Assembly: GCA_015061285.1 (NCBI GenBank)
Contig: SUWW01000005.1
Span: forward strand, 180,235 to 244,234
From: Bacteroidales bacterium
GTDB taxonomy: Bacteria > Bacteroidota > Bacteroidia > Bacteroidales > Marinilabiliaceae
Reading direction: 5' to 3'
DNA: 64,000 nt
Each line of letters starts with the position of its first letter. Position 1 is the stretch's first letter. Of this stretch, positions 1 through 9,156 are shown in pieces. A program made the translations under genes and the position numbers. The notes under the pieces were generated by a model, which was not told the DNA's origin, searched no databases, and saw only the letters and a list, made by a program, of their open reading frames with translations.

Positions 1-1529
1 GTCGCACTGCGGCAGATTTCGTGCATCGTTGGCTGCTGCTGCGTATATCGATGCGCATAAATATTGCGCTTGTGAAAGACTTCTTCGTCAAGCTGTTGCA
101 GTTGCCAATGTCGTTTTTCGATACCAAACTAATGGGCGACCTTATGCAGCGCATTGGCGACCATTCGCGCGTAAATACATTCCTAACGCAGCAGACTCTT
201 AGCGTGGCGTTCTCGATGGTTAGCTTTGTGGTGTTTGGCGGTGTGCTGTTTGTCTATAACAAATTGATATTTACCATATTTCTATTAGGAAGTATAGCAT
301 ACGGAGGTTGGATGACAATCTTTTTGCGTCGCAGAAAAGTTATCGACTACGAACTATTTGAGCAACGAGCCATCAACAACAACAAAACCTATCAGTTCAT
401 CACTGCTATGCAGGAGATAAAACTGCAAGATTGCGAGCAGCGGCGGTGCGAAGAGTGGGAAGCGGTGCAGACCGAAATGTTCAAGGTGCAGACGAAAAGT
501 TTGCGCCTACAACAAACGCAAGAGGCAGGCAGCATTTTCATCAACGAACTAAAGAATATCATTATCACTGTAGTGGCCGCAACAGCCGTCATCGATGGTA
601 GTCTGACGCTCGGTATGATGCTTGCCATTCAGTATATCATTGGTCAGCTCAACAGTCCGATAGAGCAGCTGATGAACTTTATCTATTCCATTCAAGATGT
701 GAAAATAAGCCTCGAGCGCATCAACGAAGTACATACCAAAGACAACGAAGAAGATGCACACCGAACGCAGAAAAATTTTCCCAATGAGCAACCAGATATT
801 AGGCTAACGAGTGTCGATTTCAAATACGACAAACATGCGCTTGGCAAAACTTTAGATAGCGTAATTATTCATGTTCCGCATGGCAAAGTGACTGCCATAG
901 TTGGTGCTTCGGGTAGCGGTAAGACGACGCTTGTGAAACTTATGCTTGGCTATTATCCTGCTGATGGCGGGCGCATCACGATAGGCGGAATTGACATCAA
1001 CGAATATAATCTGAAATGGTGGCGACGGCAGTGTGGCGTGGTGATGCAAGACGGCGTGATATTTTCGGAATCGATAGCGCGCAACATAGCCGTCGACGAT
1101 GGCGAAATAGACTACGAACGCCTCGAGAAGGCAGCCGAGATAGCCAATGTGCACGATTTTATTATGTCGCTTCCGTTGAAATACAACACCATCATAGGTC
1201 GCGATGGCATTGGATTGAGCCAAGGGCAGAAGCAACGCATACTTATAGCGCGAGCCGTATACAAAAATCCGCATTTCATCTTCCTCGACGAAGCCACCAA
1301 CGCACTCGATGCTACCAACGAACGCGCGATAGTGGAGAATCTAAATAAATTCTACGAAGGACGAACCGTTGTAGTTGTTGCTCATCGCCTCAGCACCGTC
1401 CGCAATGCCGACCAAATAGTTGTGCTCGACAATGGTAGAGTGGTTGAAGTGGGCAATCATGCTACACTCACCGCAAAACGAGGCGCATATTACAACCTTG
1501 TGAAAGATCAGTTGGAGTTGGGAACGTAA
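1..1529 (+). CDS. ABC transporter, permease plus ATPase (5'-truncated)
   Basis: The reading frame is open to the left edge, so the N-terminus lies outside the window. The visible part is the second half of an exporter-type transmembrane domain, with hydrophobic segments around residues 40-75 and 175-205 counted from base 21. A complete nucleotide-binding domain follows: Walker A GASGSGKTT near base 905, signature LSQGQKQR near 1216, Walker B FIFLDEA near 1276, and the switch His in AHRLS near 1381. The SFFDTKLMGDLMQRIGD stretch is typical of peptidase-containing bacteriocin or peptide exporters of Bacteroidota. The C39 protease domain that would prove this type is not visible. It could also be a general lipid or drug exporter. 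The gene ends about 210 bp before a small secreted peptide gene, so a link in peptide export is possible but unproven. Confidence 0.85.
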   Translation, partial: RTAADFVHRWLLLRISMRINIALVKDFFVKLLQLPMSFFDTKLMGDLMQRIGDHSRVNTFLTQQTLSVAFSMVSFVVFGGVLFVYNKLIFTIFLLGSIAYGGWMTIFLRRRKVIDYELFEQRAINNNKTYQFITAMQEIKLQDCEQRRCEEWEAVQTEMFKVQTKSLRLQQTQEAGSIFINELKNIIITVVAATAVIDGSLTLGMMLAIQYIIGQLNSPIEQLMNFIYSIQDVKISLERINEVHTKDNEEDAHRTQKNFPNEQPDIRLTSVDFKYDKHALGKTLDSVIIHVPHGKVTAIVGASGSGKTTLVKLMLGYYPADGGRITIGGIDINEYNLKWWRRQCGVVMQDGVIFSESIARNIAVDDGEIDYERLEKAAEIANVHDFIMSLPLKYNTIIGRDGIGLSQGQKQRILIARAVYKNPHFIFLDEATNALDATNERAIVENLNKFYEGRTVVVVAHRLSTVRNADQIVVLDNGRVVEVGNHATLTAKRGAYYNLVKDQLELGT

Positions 1530-1549
1530 ATAATTGACAATTTTCAATT

Positions 1550-1577
1550 GTAGAGACGGAGCGCGCTCCGTCTCTAC
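1550..1577. repeat. Perfect 28-bp palindrome (REP-like)
   Basis: A perfect inverted repeat begins GTAGAGACGGAGCG and is followed by its exact reverse complement. It lies just after the ABC transporter stop codon. No T-run follows, so it does not look like a standard terminator. GTAGAGACG palindromes resemble REP-type repeats seen in several bacterial phyla, by recollection. Confidence 0.6.
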
Positions 1578-1739
1578 TATCAAATCGAAATTTTTTACGC
1601 AAAATGCTAAAAATCGCTCAAAAAATTTGGTGGTCTTTTTTTATATTTACACGTCAATTCGCGAACAGACTGTCTTGAGCCGTTGCGATGTAAAATTATG
1701 CGGCGTTATAATCAATCTTAATTTGAAAAAATAATAATT

Positions 1740-1919
1740 ATGAAAAAGAAAGTTTTCGCAGTGGTTGCTCTACTTGCAATCTGCACTATGGGTTTTGCAC
1801 AGCTAATTCATGTTACGACTTCATGTGGAAAAGAATATGATTTAGGTTATAAGCAAGGCTCTGCCAAAGAACTTGCAGAGTATATCATGTTTGTTGATGA
1901 TATTCTGTGTGGAAACTAA
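1740..1919 (+). CDS. Small secreted peptide, 59 aa, two Cys in mature part
   Basis: The ATG at 1740 opens a 59-codon frame ending in TAA at 1919. The product begins MKKKVF, followed by a hydrophobic stretch ending in GFAQ, a typical Sec signal peptide of about 21 residues. The predicted mature part is about 38 residues, with a VTTSCGKEYD motif and a second Cys four residues from the C-terminus, so one disulfide is possible. There is no double-glycine leader, so export through the neighbouring ABC transporter is not indicated by sequence. It lies 48 bp before the GLPGLI gene. I recall small proteins with a TSCGK motif in Bacteroidota but know no function. The signal peptide and operon-like placement make a real gene likely. 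Confidence 0.65.
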   Translation: MKKKVFAVVALLAICTMGFAQLIHVTTSCGKEYDLGYKQGSAKELAEYIMFVDDILCGN

Positions 1920-1967
1920 ATAATTTTTGTCTAACAGACAAATCGTTAGATTCTTATTAATAGTAAA

Positions 1968-2840
1968 ATGAAAAAAATCCTCTTAATTAGTGCTTTAGCT
2001 TTTTTGTGCTATACGTCATCGTTATCTCAAACAGTTAATCTCGGAGCTTTGGGTGGCTCTATGAAAGCTGAGGTGATTCAAAAGAAAATATTAGAATCGC
2101 CACAATATGTAGCAACCTATAATTATGTTTTTGTGAAAGATGCCAATAGACCCAATGAAAAACGAAATAGCGAAACCATATTGCAAATAGGAAAGAGTTA
2201 TAATCGGTTCTGCGATTATAATAGCTTGCGTTCCGACTCTGTCAACGATGCGGCTGCAAATAAGAAAATAGAAATGTTAGCCGCGTTTCCGCAAATGCTT
2301 GGTTATAAGAAGAAAAGCTTGTTTTCTTCGGACATAATAATAGATAAAGGAAAAAAGGAAGAGACTATTTTGGACTATTCTACTGTGCTAAATACGTATC
2401 AGTACTCAGAAAAACTTCCAGAACTAAAATGGGATTTAGTAGAGGGCGACACGTTAATAGCAGAAATGCATTGCCAGAAAGCCACCACAGAATTGTTTGG
2501 TCGTAAATATGTAGCTTGGTATTGTCCAGAAATAGAATTGCCGTATGGGCCATACAAATTCAATGGTTTGCCAGGTTTAGTATTCAAAGTAACAGATGTC
2601 GAAAATAATTTTGACTTTACTATACATAGTTTTAGAAAAGCGCAAAAACAAGATATACCTATATACATGCGGAAAGACAAGAATATTATTAATTCTAATC
2701 GTGAAACGGTACGTAGAATATACAAGAATTTCTGTGCTAATCCAGTAAGTGCGCTCAATGGCGACGATATGGTGATAATATCAGATGAAGTAAAAGCCAG
2801 TGTGAAATCTCGCCCTTATAACCCCATAGAACTTGAATAA
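1968..2840 (+). CDS. GLPGLI family protein
   Basis: This 290-aa protein has an N-terminal signal peptide (MKKILLISALAFLCYTSSLSQ) and is presumably exported to the periplasm or cell surface. The hallmark motif of the family is present as YKFNGLPGLVFKV near residues 196-208, preceded by an aromatic WYCPEIELPYGPY stretch. The family is restricted mainly to Bacteroidota, and its molecular role is not established as far as I know. The stop codon overlaps the TTG start of the next gene, so the two are translationally coupled. The upstream 59-aa peptide and the downstream receptor-like protein suggest one locus. Two Cys in the C-terminal half could be redox active or structural, but this cannot be decided here. 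Confidence 0.88.
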   Translation: MKKILLISALAFLCYTSSLSQTVNLGALGGSMKAEVIQKKILESPQYVATYNYVFVKDANRPNEKRNSETILQIGKSYNRFCDYNSLRSDSVNDAAANKKIEMLAAFPQMLGYKKKSLFSSDIIIDKGKKEETILDYSTVLNTYQYSEKLPELKWDLVEGDTLIAEMHCQKATTELFGRKYVAWYCPEIELPYGPYKFNGLPGLVFKVTDVENNFDFTIHSFRKAQKQDIPIYMRKDKNIINSNRETVRRIYKNFCANPVSALNGDDMVIISDEVKASVKSRPYNPIELE

Positions 2841-5412
2841 TATAAAAACAATAGCGATAGCGGTAGTTTCTATCCTGAACATATTCAGTGCTTTAGCGCA
2901 GACTAACGAGAAGGCGAAACTCGACTTCGAAATAAAAGACGCTGTGAATAAGGCGCCTATTGGTTCGGTGTCGTGTAGGGTATACTCGCCAGAAGATAAG
3001 TTGCGCACCTACGCCATCTCGAATTATAACGGGCAGTTGTCGGTGTCGGCATACGCGGACGAACACCTTACGTTTTCTATAATGGGCTATAAGAGCGTAA
3101 CGAAAAGAGTGTCTGAATGTCAAATAGGTAGCTTGAATGAGATTTTTCTGAGTGAAGAGGCCGTAGAAATAAAAGAAATATCGGTAAAAGCGCCGCCAAT
3201 AAGAGCGCACAACGACACTATAGAATATAGCGTTCGCTCGTTCACAGCCAAAGGCGATGAGCATCTGGAAGATGTGTTGCGCAAAATGCCTGGTATTGAT
3301 GTGAGTGAAAATGGTAGCGTCATGTATCAAGGGAAAGCCATAAACAAGCTATACATAGATGGAAAAGATTTGCTTGGCGAAAACTATCAAATAGCTACGC
3401 GCAATATGCCACTCGAGGCTGTCACTGCAGTAGAGGTGTTTGAAGCACATCAGCCCGTGAAACTTTTGCGAGGTAGGCAACCTTCCGACGAGGCTGCTTT
3501 GAACCTCAAAATAGATAAGAGTCACAAGTCGGTGCCGTTTGGCGAAGCTAAAGTTGGACTTGGTCTGCCTTGGGCAAAATGGGATAACCAACTGTTTCTG
3601 ACGGAATTGCTCGAGAATGACCAGTTTCTCGTTTCGGGAAAAATGAACAATGTGGGCACAATTCTTTCCAACGAGACGCAGCCGAGCGTAAAATATACAG
3701 AAATAGATGCTTTTGAGCCAGATATTCAGCCTGTTACTACGGTGACGAAAATCAGCGAATCGATGCCGCAAAACAGATATGTAAATAATAAATCGTACAA
3801 CATAAGTAGTAACATACACCACAACTTGTCGGACGATGCTATGATTCGTTTGAATGTGGCGCTCTACTCTGATAGTTTGCATTATGAAACTTACCACAAC
3901 AATACTTATGGCGGCAATAACATTGTGACGGAGGAGGAGAGCCGTGCTCTACGCCAAAAAAATAAGGCGATTCTCCCATCGCTGAAATACGAACTCAACA
4001 GTGCAAATATTTACCTCTCGGACGAACTGAAATATCTTTTGTCGCCCACAGAAGGTTCGAGCACAATAACCAACAATGGTGCAAGGTTAATAGAACAAAC
4101 GAAGCAAAAGCCTTGGTATGTGCAGAATTATCTCTCAACGGCAATTCCATTGAGGAAGAATGTTTTGCAAGTGAAATCATACATACGCTACTCAACGTTG
4201 ACCGAAGATTTTCAAAGTTATGCGGACTCGGTTGAGGTCTACAATGCAGCGGAAAAGTTCAAAACGCAATCGTTCATCAATAAAAATATTATTTCGACAT
4301 CAATCGAATTGGGACGTAATACGCTAAACATAAGAGCAAAAGCCTATTACAAACATAATACGTACGATAACGCAGGTAGAACAACAAGCAACAACTTGCA
4401 ATTAGAGTTTTCACCGTCGTATAGTATTGCATATAATTACAATAAGGATTACGTAACCATTGAAATTCCAATAAAATGGGAAGCGGTGAAGCTCAATGGT
4501 GGCGAGCGAAAGAACATGAGAAAAATGGTAAAAATCTCGCCGAACTTGTTTTACAAGCAACACATAGGTGATAATTGGCAATTTGTGCTCTCGGGAGCGA
4601 TAAATAGCAATGTCGCCGATGGCGGATTTCGCTCTGCGCACGACATAAGAACGAGCTACAACACTATTGATAACCCAACTAACGATATTTTCTTTTCGTC
4701 GAGCAGAAGCGTTGCTTCTCGTCTTTCATATCGCAATATGGCCACGATGGTGTTTTCTAATATGATATTCTCGTATACGCACTATAAAAACGAAAACTTT
4801 ACCGATATAGATTATTCGGACTCGTTCATAATCACCTCAGTGGAGCAAGAGAACAACGACAAAAAAATGCTTATAGCATCCGGCGCGTTGGATAAAACTT
4901 TCACTGACATTGGCCTAACGCTGAAGTCTGGCGTGACCTACAACTCAATAAAATTTCTTTTGGCGCAATCGGGTATAAAAACGAGCAACAAATCCAACTC
5001 GTGTGCTGCAAATCTCGGCTTCGACTTCAACAAATTCGATTGGTTGCGCTTTCAGAACAACGTGCAGGGGACTATTTTCTGGGAAGCAAATAGCTACCAT
5101 AACAGCAATAAATTGAAACGCATAAACTACGCAGCCACTGCTTTTTTCTTCCTGCCGCGAAGCATCGAGGCAAAACTCAAATTTGAGAGCCTTACCACAG
5201 AGTTGTCGCCATCGCGCTACAAAAGCAGTAATTTCTTCGATGGCGAGGCAAGTTATACCATAAGTAAAAATTGGAAAGCCTCGTTAGCCGTCACCAATAT
5301 TCTCGATGTAACGGAGTATTCCACTTCGCAAAACTCAGGCATAAGTAACTATCAAAACTCTTTGCCCTTGCGCGGTCGAGAATTTATGCTGTCGGTGAAA
5401 TGGAAGTTTTAG
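2833..5412 (+). CDS. TonB-dependent-receptor-like outer-membrane protein with carboxypeptidase-like N-terminal domain
   Basis: This 859-aa protein has a signal peptide (residues 1-22, ending SALAQ) and a carboxypeptidase-like regulatory beta domain at about 30-105. A plug-like region follows at about 115-230 (EDVLRKMPGIDV, then LYIDGKDLLGENY), then a long stretch rich in alternating and aromatic residues as expected for a beta-barrel. It ends in KWKF, a C-terminal Phe typical of outer-membrane barrels. The start is TTG at 2833, which overlaps the preceding stop by 8 bases; an in-frame stop at 2827 and the need for the signal peptide leave no better start. No SusD partner is adjacent, so this is not a standard glycan locus. 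Pairing with a GLPGLI gene is a known Bacteroidota arrangement. The substrate is unknown. Confidence 0.85.
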   Translation: MNNIKTIAIAVVSILNIFSALAQTNEKAKLDFEIKDAVNKAPIGSVSCRVYSPEDKLRTYAISNYNGQLSVSAYADEHLTFSIMGYKSVTKRVSECQIGSLNEIFLSEEAVEIKEISVKAPPIRAHNDTIEYSVRSFTAKGDEHLEDVLRKMPGIDVSENGSVMYQGKAINKLYIDGKDLLGENYQIATRNMPLEAVTAVEVFEAHQPVKLLRGRQPSDEAALNLKIDKSHKSVPFGEAKVGLGLPWAKWDNQLFLTELLENDQFLVSGKMNNVGTILSNETQPSVKYTEIDAFEPDIQPVTTVTKISESMPQNRYVNNKSYNISSNIHHNLSDDAMIRLNVALYSDSLHYETYHNNTYGGNNIVTEEESRALRQKNKAILPSLKYELNSANIYLSDELKYLLSPTEGSSTITNNGARLIEQTKQKPWYVQNYLSTAIPLRKNVLQVKSYIRYSTLTEDFQSYADSVEVYNAAEKFKTQSFINKNIISTSIELGRNTLNIRAKAYYKHNTYDNAGRTTSNNLQLEFSPSYSIAYNYNKDYVTIEIPIKWEAVKLNGGERKNMRKMVKISPNLFYKQHIGDNWQFVLSGAINSNVADGGFRSAHDIRTSYNTIDNPTNDIFFSSSRSVASRLSYRNMATMVFSNMIFSYTHYKNENFTDIDYSDSFIITSVEQENNDKKMLIASGALDKTFTDIGLTLKSGVTYNSIKFLLAQSGIKTSNKSNSCAANLGFDFNKFDWLRFQNNVQGTIFWEANSYHNSNKLKRINYAATAFFFLPRSIEAKLKFESLTTELSPSRYKSSNFFDGEASYTISKNWKASLAVTNILDVTEYSTSQNSGISNYQNSLPLRGREFMLSVKWKF

Positions 5413-5731
5413 AATTGAGTGCTAAAAGACAATGTTTATTGTTATGAACGATTTTACATTTTTGTGTATACATAAAAGAAAGAGACCTATAGATCTCCGT
5501 CTTTCTATCATTATTTGAGCTAATACAGACGCTGAAAGAGAAATATCCCGATATTGACCGAACAGAGATTGAGAAAGAAATGGCAAAATGAATCTATGTT
5601 CTTATCATCTTATATCCATAACAGACATGGGGAATGCTCAAAATTTTTGCCTTCTATCTTATACTTATTGATCAAAGTGAAGTATTTTCGCACACTTTTG
5701 TCTAAAAAAACCATAGAGAAGCATAAAAGAG
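5413..5731. other. Gene-poor spacer with a possible coding remnant
   Basis: This 319-bp stretch has no convincing complete gene. On the plus strand, 5493-5591 reads as 32 codons without a start codon, ending ELIQTLKEKYPDIDRTEIEK and four more residues before TGA. It looks like the tail of a decayed gene, but this is weak. An 86-codon frame at 5554-5814 runs into manC in another phase and is judged a shadow. No clear promoter or terminator was seen. Confidence 0.35.
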
Positions 5732-6820
5732 ATGAACGAAAACAATCATCTTGTGATAATGGCTGGTGGTGTTGGAAGCCGTTTTTGGCCAATGAGTCGT
5801 CCCGACAACCCTAAGCAATTTATAGATGTTCTTGGTGTAGGTCAGACACTTTTGCAACTGACTGTTAGCCGATTTGGCGCAGCCTTTTCGCCTGACCATA
5901 TCTGGGTTGTGACATCGGAACAATATAAAAATAAAGTTCACGAACAGTTGCCGGAAATACCCGAGGATAACATCCTCCTCGAGCCATGCATGCGCAACAC
6001 AGCTCCGTGTATTGCATACGTAGCTTGGAAAATATGCAATCGCTATCCCGATGCTACCATCGTAGTCTCTCCGTCGGATCACTTTGTTGTCGATGGTGAG
6101 ATGTTTCGCGCTACCATAGAGCAAGGCTTGAACTTTGTGCGTGGCACTTCGCGCGTACTTACTTTAGGAATGAAGCCTACACGCCCCGATACTGGTTATG
6201 GATATATTCAGCAAGGCGAAAATGTCGATGGCTCGTTTAGCAAGGTGAATGCCTTCAAGGAAAAACCAGTGCTCGAAGTGGCAAAGCAATATCTTTCTGA
6301 AGGTGGCTATTATTGGAATGCTGGCATATTTATGTGGGACGCTGCGGTTGCCAAAGAGGCTATACGCACCTTCGAACCCGAAATTGCTGCAGTGATGGAT
6401 AAAATGGAGCCTTCGTTCTACACCGAAAACGAGCAAAGCGTGGTTGGCGAATGCTTCCCGCAATGCAAAAACATATCTATCGACTACGCCGTGATGGAGC
6501 GACTTGGTGGCAAAGAGGCTACTATACTTGGTCGTCCATCGAGTGTCTACGTGTTGCCTGCAGACTTTGGTTGGTCCGATTTGGGCACATGGGGCTCGCT
6601 CTATACACAGATAGAGAAAGACGATGCTTCGAATGCTATCATTGGTCGTGGCAAGGTGAAGATGATCGAAAGCAACGGCTGCATGGTGTGTGCATCGGGT
6701 AATGTACGTATGGTTCTGCAAGGGCTTGAAAATTATATAGTTGCAGAGGATAATGGCACATTGCTTATTTGCAAGAAAGATCAAGAACAGCGAATCAAAG
6801 AATTTTCTTCAGATAAGTAA
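5732..6820 (+). CDS. manC: Mannose-1-phosphate guanylyltransferase
   Basis: This enzyme makes GDP-mannose from mannose 1-phosphate and GTP in the cytoplasm, for surface polysaccharide or fucose-containing glycans. The nucleotidyltransferase signature is at residues 12-30 (GGVGSRFWPMSRPDNPKQF). The product-binding region follows: SPSDHFV near residue 112, FKEKP near 176, and NAGIFMW near 194. At 362 aa it is the single-domain form, without the C-terminal isomerase domain of bifunctional ManC/AlgA enzymes. The next gene is an initiating sugar-phosphate transferase, which fits a role in surface glycan assembly. GDP-mannose specificity is inferred from the family. Confidence 0.9.
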   Translation: MNENNHLVIMAGGVGSRFWPMSRPDNPKQFIDVLGVGQTLLQLTVSRFGAAFSPDHIWVVTSEQYKNKVHEQLPEIPEDNILLEPCMRNTAPCIAYVAWKICNRYPDATIVVSPSDHFVVDGEMFRATIEQGLNFVRGTSRVLTLGMKPTRPDTGYGYIQQGENVDGSFSKVNAFKEKPVLEVAKQYLSEGGYYWNAGIFMWDAAVAKEAIRTFEPEIAAVMDKMEPSFYTENEQSVVGECFPQCKNISIDYAVMERLGGKEATILGRPSSVYVLPADFGWSDLGTWGSLYTQIEKDDASNAIIGRGKVKMIESNGCMVCASGNVRMVLQGLENYIVAEDNGTLLICKKDQEQRIKEFSSDK

Positions 6821-6876
6821 AAAGCTGATCTTTGTATATATATGCATAAGTAGCTATATAGAATTGGCAAAAATAT

Positions 6877-8301
6877 ATGGAGACGATTGATAATCTAAGC
6901 AATAGAGGACGATTCGTAAAGGCGTTGATGACAGGTGTGACGGCCTTTTTTGCGGTTGTATCCTATATGTTGGCTATAGTTATAGTCAAGTGGAACGAGC
7001 CGTCGTTGCTCAACGTGGTATTTAGCCGCGACAATGTGTTGTCGGGCGTCTTCATTGTTATCTTTTGGGTAGCAATAGATACTTGGCTGAATCTCAACGA
7101 GGTATATCGAAGTCGTTCTTATGCATATGTTGTCATGTTCCATGTTATCGAGGGTGTGCTTGGTAGTGTGATGCTTGTGTTTACGCAAACGATGCTCGGG
7201 TTGCCCATATACAATCGAACTTTCATCATATTATTTGGTGCCATATCTACGGCTACGAGTATTGGTTTGAAGATTGGTTTCTACGTCATCATGCGACGTA
7301 TGCGCAAAAAAGGACGCAACATTAAGCATATCGTGTTTGTGTGCGATCAGCAAGGCGAAACACTTCTCAAGCTAATATTGAAGAATTTTGAGTGGGGTTA
7401 TAAAATCACTGCCCTCGTTGGTGATGAATACATTGTAGAAAAGTACAAAGATCGTTTCGATACGTATAGTATCAACTCGGTCGATTTGCCTTCCATTCTG
7501 ACTGCCAAAGTTGAAGAACTAATCTATGCTTGCGATTTTGATAGCATGACGCGCATTAAGCACTATATAGACGTATGCACCGACTTTGGAGTCATGTTCC
7601 GTTTGTGCTCTTCGTTCTTCAACCGCCTGTCGTCCAACGTGCAAGTGCGTTATTTCGATACTCAAGCCGTACTGACAATCTGTAACACTCCTACCGACTA
7701 TACAGGATTGCTTGTGAAGCGCGTGTTCGATATATTGGCATCGCTTATTGTAATTATCGTAGGAATGCCATTCTTCCTGATTGTGGCACTACTTATAAAG
7801 ATAGATTCAAAAGGTCCTATATTTTTCAAGCAACGTCGTTCGGGATTGCGTGGTAAGGTGTTTAATCTCTATAAATTTCGAACTATGGTCGATGGTGCCG
7901 ATAAGATGAAATCGGAGCTTGTGGAGCAGAACGAGATGTCGGGACCAGTGTTCAAAATGACCAACGATCCTCGCATCACACGAATAGGAAAATATTTGAG
8001 GAAGGTAGGTGTCGACGAATTTCCTCAGTTTATCAATGTCTTGCGCGGCGATATGTCTATTATAGGACCGCGTCCGCCAATTCCAAGCGAGGTAGAAAAA
8101 TATGAGCGTTGGCAAATGCGCCGTTTGTCGATGCGTCCTGGCATAACATGTCTGTGGCAAGTGTCGCGTGAACGCAATAGTGTCACTTTCGACGAATGGA
8201 TGCGCTTGGATATGGAGTATATCGACAACTGGTCGATCTCGCTTGATGTTGTAATTATGTTGAAGACTGTGCGAACTATGCTTCGCGCTGATGGAAAATA
8301 G
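6877..8301 (+). CDS. Undecaprenyl-phosphate sugar phosphotransferase (WcaJ/WbaP type)
   Basis: This is a 474-aa polyisoprenyl-phosphate hexose-1-phosphate transferase, which starts surface polysaccharide synthesis on the inner membrane. The N-terminal half holds several membrane segments (about residues 17-37, 50-68, 80-105 and 112-135) and a Rossmann-like region. The C-terminal catalytic domain starts near residue 280 (KRVFDILASL), with KFRTM and a segment ending GVDEFPQFINVLRGDMSIIG before PRPP, both diagnostic of the bacterial sugar transferase family. It lies 56 bp after manC. The sugar used (glucose, galactose or other) cannot be read from the sequence. Confidence 0.9.
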   Translation: METIDNLSNRGRFVKALMTGVTAFFAVVSYMLAIVIVKWNEPSLLNVVFSRDNVLSGVFIVIFWVAIDTWLNLNEVYRSRSYAYVVMFHVIEGVLGSVMLVFTQTMLGLPIYNRTFIILFGAISTATSIGLKIGFYVIMRRMRKKGRNIKHIVFVCDQQGETLLKLILKNFEWGYKITALVGDEYIVEKYKDRFDTYSINSVDLPSILTAKVEELIYACDFDSMTRIKHYIDVCTDFGVMFRLCSSFFNRLSSNVQVRYFDTQAVLTICNTPTDYTGLLVKRVFDILASLIVIIVGMPFFLIVALLIKIDSKGPIFFKQRRSGLRGKVFNLYKFRTMVDGADKMKSELVEQNEMSGPVFKMTNDPRITRIGKYLRKVGVDEFPQFINVLRGDMSIIGPRPPIPSEVEKYERWQMRRLSMRPGITCLWQVSRERNSVTFDEWMRLDMEYIDNWSISLDVVIMLKTVRTMLRADGK

Positions 8302-8304
8302 CTC

Positions 8305-9156
8305 ATGACGCGAAAGAAATTAATATCTATAGCCATATTAGTGTCGGTGGTGATAATTGCCATTGCTTCGTATAATACGTATCGTAATCGTCTTATACCC
8401 AGCAAAGAACGTATGGCGCAGATTCTTTCCGATATATATATTGCTGATGCGGTAGTGCAACATAAAACTAAGGATAAAGGCAAAGAGAAAGTTATTGAGC
8501 ATATTTATAAATCGGTGCTCAGCCACTACGACCTAACAAAGCCTCAGTTCGATTCCATAATAGCTTGGTATTCCGAACATCCCGAAAAATATAGCGAGGT
8601 CTACTTCGAAGTAGTTGCCTTGCTATCGGAGCGTGAAGCGCGCTTTGGTAGAGTGCTGCAAATGCGCGATTCTGTATCGTCGCTCATAGAAAGAATGCGC
8701 GATTCGCTTACAGTCAATTTCTGGCGTTATGGCAAAGAAGTTATTCGTCTTCCATTTACCGAAAAAGATACTATCCCAAAGAATCTTGTTTTCGACGTCG
8801 ATGTCGATTCGCTTCGTGGTGGCAAGGTGACGCTTGAAATGACATATATGTTCCCGCATAAGAATGAGTCGCGCGACTCTTGCTATATGCAGCTCGTTGC
8901 TTTCTACAACGACACCATAGCCGACACATCAAAGTGTATTATCACGCGAAAAACTATTCGCCAGACAGCAACCTTGGAGCAGCAGCTTCGCGATACAATG
9001 GAAGCTACTAAAATCATAGCTACATTACTGACTTCTAAAGAGTTGAAAAAGACTACAGCTAATCTCTCTGCAATAAAATTTCAGTATATACCATACGAAA
9101 TAACAGATAGTGTAACATTCGATGAAATTCAGCTCCCACCTATATTTTCGTACTGA
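8305..9156 (+). CDS. DUF4296 domain protein, membrane-anchored
   Basis: This 283-aa protein has one N-terminal hydrophobic segment (residues 6-23) and a DUF4296-like region at about 30-110: SKERMAQILSDIYIADAVV, then YKSVLSHYDLTKPQFDSII and YSEHPEKYSEVY. The family is typical of Bacteroidota and has no known function. Most members carry a lipoprotein signal; here no Cys follows the hydrophobic segment, so it is more likely membrane anchored. The remaining 170 residues are unassigned. It starts 3 bp after the sugar transferase stop, and its 3' end overlaps the next gene by 35 bp. Confidence 0.75.
   Translation: MTRKKLISIAILVSVVIIAIASYNTYRNRLIPSKERMAQILSDIYIADAVVQHKTKDKGKEKVIEHIYKSVLSHYDLTKPQFDSIIAWYSEHPEKYSEVYFEVVALLSEREARFGRVLQMRDSVSSLIERMRDSLTVNFWRYGKEVIRLPFTEKDTIPKNLVFDVDVDSLRGGKVTLEMTYMFPHKNESRDSCYMQLVAFYNDTIADTSKCIITRKTIRQTATLEQQLRDTMEATKIIATLLTSKELKKTTANLSAIKFQYIPYEITDSVTFDEIQLPPIFSY

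Noticed and set aside
1530..1739. Double-glycine leader peptide for the ABC transporter
   Set aside because: No short frame with a GG cleavage site was found here; the 59-aa peptide that follows has a Sec signal instead.
5554..5814. 86-codon plus-strand frame
   Set aside because: It overlaps manC in another phase, has no family likeness, and its codon use is unlike the neighbours.
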